Made by a program: the position numbers and the translations under genes. Source: Prostheceraeus crozeri (lineage: Eukaryota > Platyhelminthes > Polycladida > Euryleptidae). Taken from it: a stretch of 64,000 bases of DNA. The notes below the pieces were generated by a model. That model worked only from the letters and a program-made list of their open reading frames with translations, had not been told where the DNA came from and did not search any database. Positions 22,646 through 33,699 of this stretch are shown here, piece by piece. Position 1 is the first letter of the stretch. The number at the start of each line of letters is the position of its first letter. The stretch is from assembly GCA_907163375.1 (NCBI GenBank), contig CAJQUW010011501.1:248001-312000 (forward strand), given 5' to 3'.

Positions 22646-24012
22646 TTAAATAGCGGGAGGGATATACGCACTGGAGATGACAGAATTCTCCGGTGTGACG
22701 GAGAATTGTTCGTCATGAATGACAAACATTAATAAATCCAAATTTTGCGTGGTCGTATTCTCAAATTGCAATTCCAGTCCATATTGACGTGTATTGGTGG
22801 GTTGAACACTATCGATTTGTTTATCCAAGGTACAGTCAAAGGCGATAAAGTAACAGTATTTGGTAAAACTCTCCAAATCAATACCACATGATTCATTCGT
22901 GTTATAGACTTGAATCGCACGATTGAATTGACTGTAGGCAATCACGTCATCTTTGCAATTGATGGTGCCTCCTGTCATGATGGCTCCATTGGTGGTCATG
23001 GTGACTTGAGAGAGTCCATGCCTTTCAAAATAGAGTTTCGACTTCCTGGATCAAACCAAGAGTTACTGGGAACAACCGCGAAAAAGATGAGTTTAGGACT
23101 CAATAGAGCAGCCACATTGGAAAACGTCTTCTTTTGTATTCCACTTTCAATCGTTTGTCGTTGGACGGTCATGCCATTGTAGCGATAATAAATGGCTTCT
23201 GTTTTGCGTCGATTCGCAGTTTTCAATTGCAGTTCTGCATTCGGTGTGAGCATGGGCATATACAATTGGAAAGACGTGATTTTGAACTTGTACTTTGTAG
23301 AGGTTGTCCCTGCAGCATGTGCCATATCATAAATGGCATATTCCGGTTTATTCAAGGTGAAAATGAGATCCAGTTGCATGCTTGGGGGCAGAGCAATCAC
23401 TTGTTGGAACAAATTACATTTCAGGGGAAAGTCAAAGGTACGTTTAAATTTGTGGTCTGACCATTGTTTGAGAATGGCTTGATTGAGTGCATTCTCTTTA
23501 TCTGTAAACTCTACCGCCTTAGTCTTTATCGTCTTCGTCGCTGCATCATACTCCGTGTCATACATCACTTGAGGAACAGTAAATCCTTGTGTGACCATGT
23601 GTGTATTCTTCACATCATTGGTATATTGTAAAAGATTGCTAAGGTAAGCTCTCAAATAATACAAGTCATTGCCTCCTTCAATGGTGCGTTCATTCAAGCG
23701 GATAGTAATGTCGGAAAAGAGGGAGTGGGCCGTATTGTTGATAATAATTGCCTTGTCTGACGTCTCACATGGGACGTCTGCTCCTTTAGCCGAATCATGT
23801 TTCATGAGTTGTACTTCCACGCGAAAATAGGCATTGCATACATCCATCCAATGAATGGCTAGTCGAGGGACCGTGAATTGAATGGTACCGGGATTTTCCA
23901 ATCCATTGACTGGCGTCAGAACGCTCGTATGCTGAGACGTACTCGAGACATCGACTTTATCACTTTGGAATACATCGTAACGCGCATCCAATAAGGCAGG
24001 GGTTTCCGCCAT
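22646..24012 (-). pseudogene. Major capsid protein (double jelly-roll type), frameshifted
   Basis: Reading frame of 338 codons from 24012, then a second frame of 117 codons ending at 22646. Together they match the length and order of the intact 425-residue element 2 protein. Similar points: the N-terminal V-D-V...T..P.NG...I.F.VP block, an IRLNERTIEGGNDLYYLRAY segment matching L-T-I-G-E-Q-Q-V-E-G-G-Q in element 2, and TLNKPEYA matching TLNKPEFA. The family is the one annotated F54H12.2-like in animal genomes and proposed to be the Polinton major capsid protein. The frame change falls near 23030-23055, so a single indel is likely. A late-type motif lies 25 bp before the ATG. Confidence 0.78.
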
Positions 24013-24036
24013 GCTTGATGGAACGGATGTCCTAAG

Positions 24037-24044
24037 ATTGCTTA
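24037..24044 (-). promoter_or_regulatory. Late-type motif before the capsid gene
   Basis: TAAGCAAT on the minus strand, 25 bp before the ATG at 24012. Confidence 0.5.
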
Positions 24045-24048
24045 GTTC

Positions 24049-24636
24049 TTAAAAGAGCATGCGTTGTTTAGCACCTCCGCGATAACGCCCCATCAAACTT
24101 CCTTTTCCCCATTTCGTATGATGGGCAATGGCCACATGACCACGGCGACGTTTAGGAGCAGGTGCTTCCACCCGATCTCCTTCTTCATCCGTGAAGACGC
24201 GTTTCCGACTCACTTTATTTTGAATAGCTTCTACAACACGTTCGGGAGCAGTCTGTAAAGTGCGTTTGGCGAGTGCTTTCACACCCTTTTTGAGATGGTG
24301 AACTCCTTCTTGTGCGGTAGAGCTGACAGCATCCGTGACAGCTTGTTTCGCAGCATTGAGAAACTCTGTCGTACGTAACGATTTTCCCAACGTTTTCTGT
24401 ACCGTATGTACAAGTCCCTTTTGCGAAGGTTTTCGCGATGCTTTTCGAGAGGGTTTTCGAGAGGGTTGTCGATGTGTTTTTCGAGAGGGTTTTCTGGGAA
24501 CACTCTTTTTGAGTGATTTGGGCAGACGGATGGATGGTTTCTTGACACCAGTGACACGGGGTCTAATCATGCGTGTTTTCTGTCCAATCACTTTATTCCA
24601 TCCACCGCGTTGCATAAATGAACCTCTTCCAAACAA
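24049..24636 (-). CDS. Basic core-type protein, element 1
   Basis: 195 residues, extremely rich in Arg, Lys and Ser. It has RKPSRK-type repeats (residues about 48-75), a helical middle that contains TEFLNAAKQAVTDAVSS, and a basic tail with PAPKRRRGH followed by RYRGGAK. Position between capsid and penton genes and composition recall adenovirus core proteins (pVII/pX types) that pack DNA. That role is inferred from composition, not from a clear family match. Element 2 has a positional analogue at 62673-63128. A late-type motif (24712-24719) lies upstream but 76 bp away, farther than for other genes. Confidence 0.6.
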   Translation of the reverse strand: MFGRGSFMQRGGWNKVIGQKTRMIRPRVTGVKKPSIRLPKSLKKSVPRKPSRKTHRQPSRKPSRKASRKPSQKGLVHTVQKTLGKSLRTTEFLNAAKQAVTDAVSSTAQEGVHHLKKGVKALAKRTLQTAPERVVEAIQNKVSRKRVFTDEEGDRVEAPAPKRRRGHVAIAHHTKWGKGSLMGRYRGGAKQRMLF

Positions 24637-24712
24637 TCGTCCAGAGGAATGTGGTCGGTGACGGATTAAAAGAGATGCGTCATCGTGTCTTGATGTGCTT
24701 GGGAACAGACAA

Positions 24713-25615
24713 TTACTTAATTGCGCGACGTCGAAGATGCATTTTTACATAGGACCGTCCGTCTGTCATAGGGATGGGATGACCGTCATCCGACATGAGT
24801 TTGATTTCAATATCTTGCACCTGTTGACTTTTCACAGGGAGATAGGTGACATTCTGGAATTCATGATGAATACTATCTCCATAATCTTTCCCCGTGTAGG
24901 GAATCACACACATACAGTTTGTTTTCATACCTCCTACATAATGATAGCCTACAATATTACAATACAGGAGAATATTGTAGGTGAAGGCATTCAAATTCAA
25001 AGGGGCAGTCGCTTGCTGTGAGGAAGTGAGTAAGTCTGTTTTAAACCCAAGAATGTCTTTGAGCAAAGGATGGAGTTTCATACTGTAGTGTGGGGGTACG
25101 ACCACTGAGACAACATGGACATGAGGCGCCAATGTAGTGATAGAAAAGTGGAAATTGTGTCCATGCTGTCGATTCTGATTCAAACACTGCATCAACGTCT
25201 TCTCCGAATAAATACCGCGTGGAATGTTGAAGCGCGTAAACATGTCTCCCTGTTTGTCTTGTTTGTCTTGTTTATCTTGTTTGCCTTGATTGTCTTGTTT
25301 GCCTTGTTCACCCTGTTTGCCTTGCTTGCCTTGCTCTCCTCGCGGTGAATCCGTTTTGATGGACATGATAGAGGACGTATAGACGGTCGAAATCGTCTCA
25401 GGATGATCCTTCAATGTCCCCACACTAAAGCTGACATCCACGGGTATTGTCTGAAGGGTATTGATGAAATTGACGACGGAGATACCGGCTTCCCATTGAT
25501 CCCCATGGACTATGGGGATGGAAGGAACCAAGCGATTTTTGAAATGATTGGCTCTATTTTCAGGAAACAAATTGGGCTGAGCTTTACTCAACAAGTGAAT
25601 CGTTTCCTCATGCAT
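24713..25615 (-). CDS. Penton-like minor capsid protein, short form, element 1
   Basis: 300 residues. The N-terminal segment LLSKAQPNLFPENRANHF with a following WEAGISVVNF is shared with the long protein next door (LLSNTQPHLYDNKANHFF, WEVGLKEFGYVN) and with both element 2 proteins. The C-terminal segment (DIEIKLMSDDGHPIPM...RSYVKMHLRRR) is shared as well. The family is the putative penton/minor capsid protein of Polintons and adintoviruses. Between them is one copy of a G-x-Y-S-x-x-x-L module and a low-complexity stretch of Gly-Glu/Lys-Gln units. The DNA behind that stretch is a short tandem repeat, so its length may vary. A late-type motif lies 24 bp before the ATG. Confidence 0.7.
   Translation of the reverse strand: MHEETIHLLSKAQPNLFPENRANHFKNRLVPSIPIVHGDQWEAGISVVNFINTLQTIPVDVSFSVGTLKDHPETISTVYTSSIMSIKTDSPRGEQGKQGKQGEQGKQDNQGKQDKQDKQDKQGDMFTRFNIPRGIYSEKTLMQCLNQNRQHGHNFHFSITTLAPHVHVVSVVVPPHYSMKLHPLLKDILGFKTDLLTSSQQATAPLNLNAFTYNILLYCNIVGYHYVGGMKTNCMCVIPYTGKDYGDSIHHEFQNVTYLPVKSQQVQDIEIKLMSDDGHPIPMTDGRSYVKMHLRRRAIK
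25245..25345. repeat. Short tandem repeat inside penton-like gene
   Basis: Irregular units of cttgtttgt / cttgtttgcc / cttgttcac. In the coding direction they encode repeated Lys-Gln-Gly/Asp. Expansion here would lengthen the protein without breaking it if multiples of three are kept. Confidence 0.75.
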
Positions 25616-25638
25616 GGTTGAGTGTCACTCTGTCCATA

Positions 25639-25646
25639 ATTACCTA
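25639..25646 (-). promoter_or_regulatory. Late-type motif before short penton-like gene
   Basis: TAGGTAAT, 24 bp before the ATG at 25615; overlaps the stop codon of the long penton-like gene. Confidence 0.6.
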
Positions 25647-28600
25647 GTCTCCTTACGGCGGAGATGGAGTTTGAAATAGGATCGTCCTTCATGAATCGGA
25701 ATAAATTCGCCATCATCACCACGCAACTGAATTTCAATCTCATCAATAGCGGATGTAAAAATGGGGTAATAATCAATATTGGACACTTCATACGACACCA
25801 TTTCCCCCAAACGTTGTTTCTCTTCAATGGGGTGAATTTTCAAGATTTGTTCACGTTGTCCTCCCACAATACTTTCCGCCACAATATTACAATAGACGAT
25901 AATGTTGAAGGAATTGGGAGTCATACTGAGGGGAGACAGTGTTGTCATCTGTGTATTGGGTCCATAATAGGATTGGGGTAGACCTATACGATAACTCAAC
26001 GCTTCTCCAAAATCAATAAAGGCATGTTCCGCGGTTTTCACCGTCAAATAATGATCTTTCGAGAGAGAGAGGGATACATCCGTCCACGCCTGTAAATTCA
26101 CTTGGAGTTTAGAAAAGAGTCCTTCCAAGGTATAACTCCCTTTGGGAATGCGGACACGATGAAACGAGGTAGAAATGTCCAGGGTGGGGTTGATGTAACC
26201 TTGCCGAATCATGTGGTCATAGATGTGCAACGGTTTCATGGTCTTGCTATAGAGATGAAGAAAAGGGCGAGGTGTGGGATGTGTATTCACCATCACCGAT
26301 TGAATATCTTGTTTTGCCACATCCACTCCCATCACCATACCATCCACTAGATAAAACATGTTTTCTTGCCAGCGTTCCATCATGGTCGTCATGAGCTGTT
26401 GCATATCCTCACTGAACCATCCAATAAAGGAAGTCAATCTATCTTTGCAGACTTTCAGGGTGGATTCATCTTGATACGCGACAGCGGGTGAATACAATGT
26501 CTTATCAGAGAGTCTATCTCCAAACAAGTAGGATTGTAAACACGTATTGGCCAACAGCTCTTTCGATTTGTAAGCATAAGGGAAATAGGATTTCTGAAAC
26601 AAGCGATCCAATTCCTTCCCTTTCCATGGGAAGAGGGTGTCGAGGGTGTGGTTCCATCCTTTGGCATAATCAAAGGTATATTCCGGTAAACCATAGATGT
26701 GTAATGTCATCCCATGGGTGACATGTTTTGGACGTTGTTGATAGCGATGGTAACTTGCAGAACAATGTTCCGGCGTTTCCGAGTGTATACAGGTTTGTTC
26801 ATGATAGGTGAACATACCATATTCATGACTATGATTCAACATGTGTTGCCAGAGTTGTGGGGGATTGATTTTCAACCCATACCCTTCCGCGATTTTAAAG
26901 TGAAGCACGTGAAAGACGCCCACTGTGGTATACGTCACCCACACCATATCAGGCAGGGGGATGGCTTGATTGAAAGCTTGCACAAAGGATTGGAGGGTAT
27001 AATATTTCGTGGGTAAATTGAATCGTAATGGACTAGGGAGATGAGATAGGGTATGAAAAATCTCAAAAGAGTCGCCATGTTTGATGTTGAGAATATTGGG
27101 ATGCTTCTTATCCTCGGTCTTATACTGTTGTGTCGGTTTTCCATTTCGAAGCAAGACATGGGTCCCACTCAATGCATAGGGGACACTCTTCTTTTCAAAG
27201 AGAGTGTCCAATTCCATGGTTTGTTTCTGAAGGATAAAGGAGGGAACATGAATCGTGCTGAGAGGGAATTCCAAGATCCATTCTTCCCACACGTAGGTAG
27301 TCACTTCTTCTGCTTTGAAAATCTCATAGGCTTTAGAGTGTCGGTCCATCTTGATTTCCATATCGTCCGTGCAATCGATGGTCAGTTCATAATGATAGGA
27401 CATGGATGTAATGGTCCATGTCATGGGGGTGGGGAAGATGGTATTCAAATAGGTTTCCAACGAATAATAACCTGTGGGGACGATAGATCTCCATGTCTTA
27501 TCACTCTCTAAATTCTTGTAATAAAACGATTCAGGTCTAGACACATAAAATAACAGTTTGTTCCCCTTGATGAGTTGACAAAGATCCGATGTCAACACAG
27601 TCACTTCTGCACTGCATTCACCCTATCTCGTTCACGAACGATCTCGTCAAGATTGTCAGTTCCTGCAGTGGGTTTGAATGCTTTCACCCTCCTTCTTAAC
27701 GTTGCCAACCGTTCCTGTTTCACTTCAAAATCATGGAGAATAGTCCCATACAGCTCCATCAAATCCACCAAACTATGATAGGCAAATACATTATACGTGT
27801 TGTAGATATGATACTTTTCCGTAGGGGTGAAGGGAAGGGCATGTTGCCCCGTTTCATGCTGCATATCCGCACCACTGGCCAATACATTTTCTTTCACATC
27901 TTTAGGATGGGAATGAACTAAATGATGATGAATGATGGGCCGTTTTGTACCTTGTTCCTTTTGAATCGATTGTCGAACATTTTTCAATAAGACCGAATCA
28001 AACAATCGCTTCTTGGCTCCGAATCGTTTAGAGACTAAAACACCTTCCATCTTGTGTTGACGTAGGTGTCGCATCATGTTGCGGTACTTTGCATTCAGTG
28101 TGTTGATATAGGTAGGCAATAAACGGGTGGTGACTAAATCAGGAGCGTCGGCTATATGGAGGGTAGGATCGATTTTGTGTAACTGTGTATCAATCTTGTC
28201 ATACAATTGATCAATACGGTTTCTGAACCATGACACTTGTTTTTTCTTGGGATGTGGATACTTCTTTTCACGTTCTTTTGGGGTGAGTGGATTGAGGAAC
28301 TCCACTGGGAAAATAAATTGATTTTTCGTGGTGCGTGTTGGTAAAGCAATCCATTTTTTAGAGGCCAAATGTTGCATTCGGAAAAAGGTGTGTTGGTACA
28401 TTCTCACAGCTTTCATCAACGCTCTCAGTTTAGGAAGAAGGGTGCGAAGATTATGAAACAGGCCTATATGCCCTCTGGGAATAGGAGGTGCCTTTGCATT
28501 GCGTTTGAGAGAACTCACAAAGGTATCGGTCCTCATCCACATAGCACGTGTCGTATCATCACTCAGGGGTTGTATATCCTGATAGGTCACTGGAGGTGCC

Positions 28601-29493
28601 ATGGTAACAGTGGCTATTTTCTGCAAATCGGAGAGGATTCCATAATCCATCGCAGACAATGTATAATTGGAAGCATGATTTACATGAAAGGACAACCTGT
28701 TGGACGAATGAAACACTAATTTCCCCACACCAAACCATTCTAATTGTTTGAATAAATTGAGCACTGAGATTTCATTTCCGATCAACCTTTCAATCCCATG
28801 TTTGGCAAAATGGCAGCGGTGTAAGGGAATCACACTGAACCAATAGTCATGGGCGGGATATTTCTTTACGTCACATTCCTTTCGATGAATGGAGAGACGT
28901 GTATGGATCCGAACGACATCCTTCAACGATAAATGATAGTCGCATTTGTCCAATAAGAGTGAGGCCGCCAAATGAGGGGAAAACACAAGGACGTAATGAA
29001 AGGCGGAGAATTCCTTGATTTGAAACAGAGAAAATGGGGCAATGTCAATCACATAGACATCTGCTTCCTCTATGCCATTGCCTCCATAATACAAGTAGGA
29101 TGGATGTGTCGTGACAGTCATCATGCTGGAAATGGTGCGGCGTGTATATAATTCCAACGCTGTGATCATGGGGACTCGTTTCACTTCCTCATCGGATTCA
29201 AAAATGGTGTGACGACGGACCACATTGGTCCCTTCCATCGTATAATAAGGCAAATAGGCCTTCAAATCTTTCGTATCCACCATTTTCCCCACGGTAATAT
29301 AACAATCTTCGGGAATCGTATCCACATTATTCACATACCCAAACTCTTTCAACCCTACTTCCCATGTTTCTCCTTTAGGAATAAAAAGTGGATTTTCCAG
29401 TCGTGTAAAGAAATGATTGGCTTTATTGTCATACAAATGGGGTTGAGTATTGCTCAACAAGTACACATGTTGTTCCTCATGCAGTTCCTGCAT
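25640..29493 (-). pseudogene. Penton-like minor capsid protein, long form, frame broken in the middle
   Basis: Two abutting frames, 29493-27601 and about 27620-25640, together about 1,280 codons. The first has the family N-terminus (VYLLSNTQPHLY; WEVGLKEFGY). The second has the family C-terminus (DEIEIQLRGDDGEFIPIHEG, then KLHLRRK) but no ATG near its start, so I read this as one gene with a single frame change near 27601-27625. The second half has three copies of a module beginning PTGYYSLETYL, PTKYYTLQSFV and PKGSYTLEGLF. The start at 29493 is preferred because the late-type motif then sits 26 bp upstream; an ATG at 29520 also exists and overlaps the integrase tail. Two separate proteins, the second from a non-AUG start, cannot be excluded. 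Confidence 0.65.
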
Positions 29494-29503
29494 GATTACA
29501 AAA

Positions 29504-30756
29504 TCAATAGCGGCGTACATTACCTAGAGGTTCTAAGTCTGTCACCCATGAGTTCATCGAGGCCGGATAACCTTGCCAGTGCACAAAGTATTCTGGTCGT
29601 CCATTCCGACGTCGGGTCTTGAGCACTTTGTCCACTTGATAGACTTCTTCCTCCCGATGAATCACTTGTAATTCCTGAGCATAAAAGGATCCTTTGATCT
29701 CTTCTCCACTCAAGTCTTTGATCTTGTACATTTTGGTACCATGGGGGTTCTTGAGAATGTTGGAGACAATGAACTCTTCCGTCGACCAATTCGCTTCATA
29801 CCCTCGTCCAAACGTTCCTTTATCACGTGAAATACGTACCCGTGCTCCCACAGGGATAGACTTTCCCGGGACTGCAACCTTTTTATAGTTTTGTCGGAGA
29901 CGTTTCGAATTGTTTCGTTTCACTTCCTCGGCATTGGAGGCATTCACATCCATCGGGGTGAAACCTGTGGATGAATGGGTGCTGTGATTGTATGCATACA
30001 TGACATCTGCGATATAATCCACCCAATTCTTGTCATTGGTGGCTGTAAAGATACGTTCCAATTTATTCTTCACCGTACGGTTCAAGCGTTCGACATGAGC
30101 ACATTTATAGGGACTGTAGATGGAAAACAATTCAATAGCGTGCTTGTCCAAGACGTCTTTCACCGGTCGGTTATAAAATTCACGACCTTGATCCGTTTGT
30201 AGTCGTTGCGGGTGGGAATGGTTGCGAAAATGGCTTCTAAAACCCCCGACACTTCTTTGGCACTCTTGGTTTTGAGAGGGAATGCCCAGGCTTTGCGTGA
30301 AAAGATGTCCATCACCATGAGAATATACTTGTAGCCACGATTATGCTGTGCATACTTTTGATAATCGACAATATCCGCTTGAAATTGAATTTGCGGACCG
30401 CGTACACGATACGGGTGCAAGGGTTTAATACGATGCAATCGAGATTTGTGAAGGGTTTAGGTCGGTTGACGCATTAACCATTGTTTGACTTTTGTTTTTG
30501 AATAATGTGAAGCAGCAGCAAGTGCATTGACGCTTCCGTAGCCAGCGGGATGTTTGGGATTGTAATAAATCTTGTGCAACACCTCCTCCATCGACACAAT
30601 CTGCTTGGTATTGACGTGGGGGTTGAAGATAGGCGGTATTCCCGTTGGAACAACAATTAAAGCTCGCCGTGATGGTGTACTGTGTCTCTGCGCTGTCGTC
30701 TGCGTTGCCTTGGCCGCAACAACGTCCAAAGATACGCGATAAGAATGAGGAGGCAA
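29504..30756 (-). pseudogene. Retroviral-type integrase with chromodomain, element 1, two breaks
   Basis: DDE integrase that joins element ends to host DNA. Order from the start: N-terminal helical DNA-binding segment (YYNPKHPAGYGSVNALA); rve core with first Asp in QFQADIVDY, second Asp in TDQGREF and Glu in AHVERLNRT; then a C-terminal chromodomain (YQVDKVL ... YFVHWQGYPASMNSWV). A TAA at 30457-30459 interrupts the frame where relatives have an aromatic residue, and a one-base shift near 30205-30225 separates the core into two frames. The start at 30756 is favoured because a late-type motif (ATTACCTG on the plus strand) is 21 bp upstream; the Met at 30591 is an alternative. Confidence 0.88.
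29519..29526 (-). promoter_or_regulatory. Late-type motif before long penton-like gene
   Basis: TAGGTAAT, 26 bp before the preferred ATG at 29493; inside the integrase tail. Confidence 0.6.
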
Positions 30757-30776
30757 TTGGCGCGGCTGCCGTTGCC

Positions 30777-30784
30777 ATTACCTG
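30777..30784 (-). promoter_or_regulatory. Late-type motif before integrase
   Basis: CAGGTAAT, 21 bp before the ATG at 30756; overlaps the ATPase stop codon. Confidence 0.5.
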
Positions 30785-31971
30785 AATGGTGAGCCATAGG
30801 ATCCCAATTCAAGAACTCCTTTTTTACTTAAACGAGTATTGATGGACGATTTCAAGGGAGAACGCTTCGTCTTGGGAGAGGTGACAACAGAAGGTTTGAC
30901 GACTTTCCCTTTCGATCGCTTGAGGACGGGTGGATCTGCAACGTGCGTGAGCGGAGGTTTTGTGGCGTGCGTGAGCGGAGGTTTTGCGGTGTGCGTGAGC
31001 AGAGGTTTTTCCATTCGCTTCCCATGATCATTGTCCAAATTGAAAAATTGGCGACGAAATTTATCGAACAAATACAACCGGGCGTTCCATGCAGCGATAT
31101 CATTGGCGGTAGGACGGTGACGCACAATATCTCGTGCAATACGGTCAAGATGGGCTTGTTGAGGAGTCATCATCATGGTTCTCACCCTCTGATCTTCCGC
31201 TTGACGTTGTAACATGGTCGACATCAGTTGGGTACTGTCACCACCACCGCCGCCCATTTGCTGTCCGCCACCGGTGTGTTCATTCATGTCAGATTTGGGA
31301 ACCACCACTAATTCACTAAAGTCCATTTTCGTTTTATTGGGTCTTTTGCTTAACTTAAACACAATCATAGGTGGATTAAATAAGTTGGTGCGAAATCGGT
31401 ACTCAAACGGACAATTTGTAGTGAAATCAATAAAGAGGTAGGCATAATTCCCATACTTTTGAACCAATGTCGTTAATATATCATGTACGACGCTCATATT
31501 GCCTTTCGGGAGCATTTTCCACATGAATTGAGCCAATTGTTGTTGATTTCTCGGATTATTGAACGCGACCAAATAATGGACATTGCCATTACGCATACGT
31601 TGTTCTTTATCACCATACAAATACTGTGTGATTTGCACTGCGAAAAACCGTTTATGATGAGATCCTCTTAAAAATAATCCCGTCACAGTTTCATTGTTTT
31701 GAGATTCCTGTTGTAAATCATCGAGAATAATTAAATCATTTTCTTGCAATTGATCAAAATCATCTTGGGTAGGCACACCCATTTTCAAGATCACCTCTTG
31801 TAACTCTTTATGAAATGGACTTTCTATCCCATAATACCACCAGACTTTACGAATGGGTTTTTTGAATAAAGTATGACGGTTCTTGATCATATTCGCCACA
31901 AACGTGGACTTTCCCGATTTACTAGGACCCGAGACAATCATGGATGAGTCATTCTCTAAACGGAAATCCAT
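30778..31971 (-). CDS. DNA-packaging ATPase, element 1
   Basis: 397 residues, intact. Walker A SGPSKSGKST at about residues 14-23, Walker B LIILDDLQ at about 74-81, followed by an Asn-rich sensor-like region (VHYLVAFNNPRNQQQLAQF). This is the FtsK/HerA-superfamily, A32-like packaging ATPase found in Polintons, virophages and adintoviruses, which pumps the genome into the capsid. The C-terminal 120 residues are extra and basic, with three KPPLTH-type repeats encoded by a short DNA tandem repeat (about 30930-31010). The stop codon overlaps a late-type motif used by the integrase. Its own late-type motif (32023-32030) is 52 bp upstream. Confidence 0.9.
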   Translation of the reverse strand: MDFRLENDSSMIVSGPSKSGKSTFVANMIKNRHTLFKKPIRKVWWYYGIESPFHKELQEVILKMGVPTQDDFDQLQENDLIILDDLQQESQNNETVTGLFLRGSHHKRFFAVQITQYLYGDKEQRMRNGNVHYLVAFNNPRNQQQLAQFMWKMLPKGNMSVVHDILTTLVQKYGNYAYLFIDFTTNCPFEYRFRTNLFNPPMIVFKLSKRPNKTKMDFSELVVVPKSDMNEHTGGGQQMGGGGGDSTQLMSTMLQRQAEDQRVRTMMMTPQQAHLDRIARDIVRHRPTANDIAAWNARLYLFDKFRRQFFNLDNDHGKRMEKPLLTHTAKPPLTHATKPPLTHVADPPVLKRSKGKVVKPSVVTSPKTKRSPLKSSINTRLSKKGVLELGSYGSPFR

Positions 31972-32022
31972 CTTGTCAAATCATAAAAGTCAGACATATA
32001 TTCCATGCATCATGTATTAAAC

Positions 32023-32030
32023 ATAACTTA
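32023..32030 (-). promoter_or_regulatory. Late-type motif before packaging ATPase
   Basis: TAAGTTAT, 52 bp before the ATG at 31971; overlaps the stop codon of the 507-residue gene. Confidence 0.5.
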
Positions 32031-33551
32031 AAATTGTTTCCAGAACATAGAATCATTTCCAGAATAAAGAAGAGGTGGAATAAAACGTCCACGTGTACAT
32101 GTTTTAAAGAGTGAGTTTTCAAGAGCAGTCACCATTTCACTCATCAATGTCCTTTCCATGTCATGGGTAAGAGGATTCATATTGTACCGTGCAAATGCTT
32201 CCTTCAACATGTTGGGAAAGGCGCCACGATGGATTTCGTAGGCACTACGCACAATGAAATAATGTTCAATATAGTTCAACACAGACCACTTCTCATTGAC
32301 ACACTGTCCTGCTTTGTACCATGAGGATGACACATACCACTGACTCTCCTGCTTATGTTCCACCATTTCCTTGAACATTTCGAGGAATCGATTGATCCAT
32401 TTCTCGGCTTGTATTTGATCACCGTCAAAGATATGCAGCGCGTGTGACTCTTCCCGGATGCGAATGTACACGCCGAGTGCTTGCGCCTTGGCATAATCCG
32501 TCCGCATCCTCCTCCAATCCTCCTCCTCCGTGGGTTGAGCACTCCACCTTTGAGAAAGCATGTTTGTCATCTCATCCTCCTTTTCTTTCATAAGTACAGT
32601 GCTGTCCTCTGATTGGGAGAGATGATCGAGATCCTCTATAAAGTGATTGAGTTCCTCCCAATCAATATCCTGTTTAGGTTGCACCATGTGTATCAGATGA
32701 AATAAACCACTGGAGGGAATGGATGCCTTCTTTATATCGAGTGTTAGCTTTGTCTTCTTCTTCTTTTCCTCCACCGCTGTGCTCTGACCTTCCTCCACCT
32801 GTTTGATACGGACTTGGATTTGATCCACAGTAAAACACAGTTTCAGAGTCTTTGTCTGTGGATTACAGTATATGCCTGTGACGCGGAAGATGGTATTTGC
32901 TTGAAGGAAGGTATTCGCCTTGAGATTGGAAAGAAGATGTCCAAGAGTGGCCAAACTAACCTTCTTGTTCTTTCCATTCTCCTTCATCAGGAAGATGGGT
33001 GTGTCCTGCTTCAGCTTCATAAAGACACTGTCATAGGCCGATTTCTTGTGTACATAACCGAGACAGGAGATGAGGTTGTAGGTAGATTCGGGTTGGACTT
33101 GTTTGTAGAGGGATTGTATCGCATCTTCCAACATCTCCAGATCGCGTGAGACGGCTTGAGAAATGGTGAAGAGGGAGGAGAGTTGAGCGGAACCGTGCCA
33201 AGGGTCATTGTACGTTTGTGCACGCCATCCATAAAATCCCGTGGCAAACACGAGTTTTGAAATGTCTCGTCGTGATTGCCAATCCATCGCATCCATCATC
33301 GCATTTTCTCCGCGAATGGGATAATATCCAGTGTTACCCCATTTCTTGCCCAATACCAGCCGTGTAATGGGCAGAGGCTCCAACTGTGGATGTGCCTTGG
33401 TAAGGTAGTTCTTCTCGGCTTTCCCATTCGTATGGAAATAGGGCTCCGTCGCTTCAACAAAGACTGGCTTCGATGTCGGTGTATCTGACGAATACGTGAC
33501 TTTCGCCTTCTTCGCGAGAGGAGCTTCCAACGTGTTCGTACGTTTACCCAT
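32028..33551 (-). CDS. Unrecognised 507-residue protein with N-terminal NLS
   Basis: I do not recognise the family. The start is set at MGKRTNTLEAPLAKKAKV because a TATATA box lies 32-38 bp upstream; the frame is open 28 codons further, but that would run through the TATA box. PLAKKAKV resembles a monopartite nuclear localisation signal. The body is mixed helix and strand with a Lys-rich stretch (EEKKKKTKLTLDIKKA) near residue 275 and many Trp/Tyr/His. TATA-type promoter and GTGCTCCG/ACGCCCACGCAT elements shared with the TIR suggest an early gene, so a DNA replication accessory role (for instance DNA binding) is possible but unproven. Confidence 0.7.
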   Translation of the reverse strand: MGKRTNTLEAPLAKKAKVTYSSDTPTSKPVFVEATEPYFHTNGKAEKNYLTKAHPQLEPLPITRLVLGKKWGNTGYYPIRGENAMMDAMDWQSRRDISKLVFATGFYGWRAQTYNDPWHGSAQLSSLFTISQAVSRDLEMLEDAIQSLYKQVQPESTYNLISCLGYVHKKSAYDSVFMKLKQDTPIFLMKENGKNKKVSLATLGHLLSNLKANTFLQANTIFRVTGIYCNPQTKTLKLCFTVDQIQVRIKQVEEGQSTAVEEKKKKTKLTLDIKKASIPSSGLFHLIHMVQPKQDIDWEELNHFIEDLDHLSQSEDSTVLMKEKEDEMTNMLSQRWSAQPTEEEDWRRMRTDYAKAQALGVYIRIREESHALHIFDGDQIQAEKWINRFLEMFKEMVEHKQESQWYVSSSWYKAGQCVNEKWSVLNYIEHYFIVRSAYEIHRGAFPNMLKEAFARYNMNPLTHDMERTLMSEMVTALENSLFKTCTRGRFIPPLLYSGNDSMFWKQF

Positions 33552-33582
33552 GACTGAATGAAAATGATTGAAATGGCTCAGT

Positions 33583-33589
33583 TTATATA
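33583..33589 (-). promoter_or_regulatory. TATA box of the 507-residue gene
   Basis: Minus-strand CTATATAAA 32-38 bp before the ATG. Upstream (33623-33660) are ACGCCCACGCAT and GTGCTCCG, both also found in the TIRs. Confidence 0.7.
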
Positions 33590-33622
33590 GAGTTGAGCGT
33601 GGGAAATTTCTTCTCATTGGTT

Positions 33623-33660
33623 GACGCCCACGCATACAAGTGCTCTGATTGGTGCTCCGT
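33623..33660. promoter_or_regulatory. TIR-like upstream elements
   Basis: GACGCCCACGCAT at 33623-33635 and GTGCTCCGT at 33652-33660 repeat motifs that fill the TIR promoters, about 40-75 bp upstream of this TATA box. Probably binding sites of a shared regulator. Confidence 0.55.
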
Positions 33661-33699
33661 GAAATTCACGATGAATCATTCATTTTTGGTGGTGTACGG

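Noticed and set aside
25115-25348. Plus-strand frame with a very hydrophobic LFVLFILFAL stretch
   Set aside because: It is the antisense of the Lys-Gln-Gly repeat in the penton-like gene, not a membrane protein.
30425-30778. 117-codon frame starting MATAAAP
   Set aside because: It is a different frame of the integrase N-terminus; the conserved integrase residues are in the overlapping frame from 30756.
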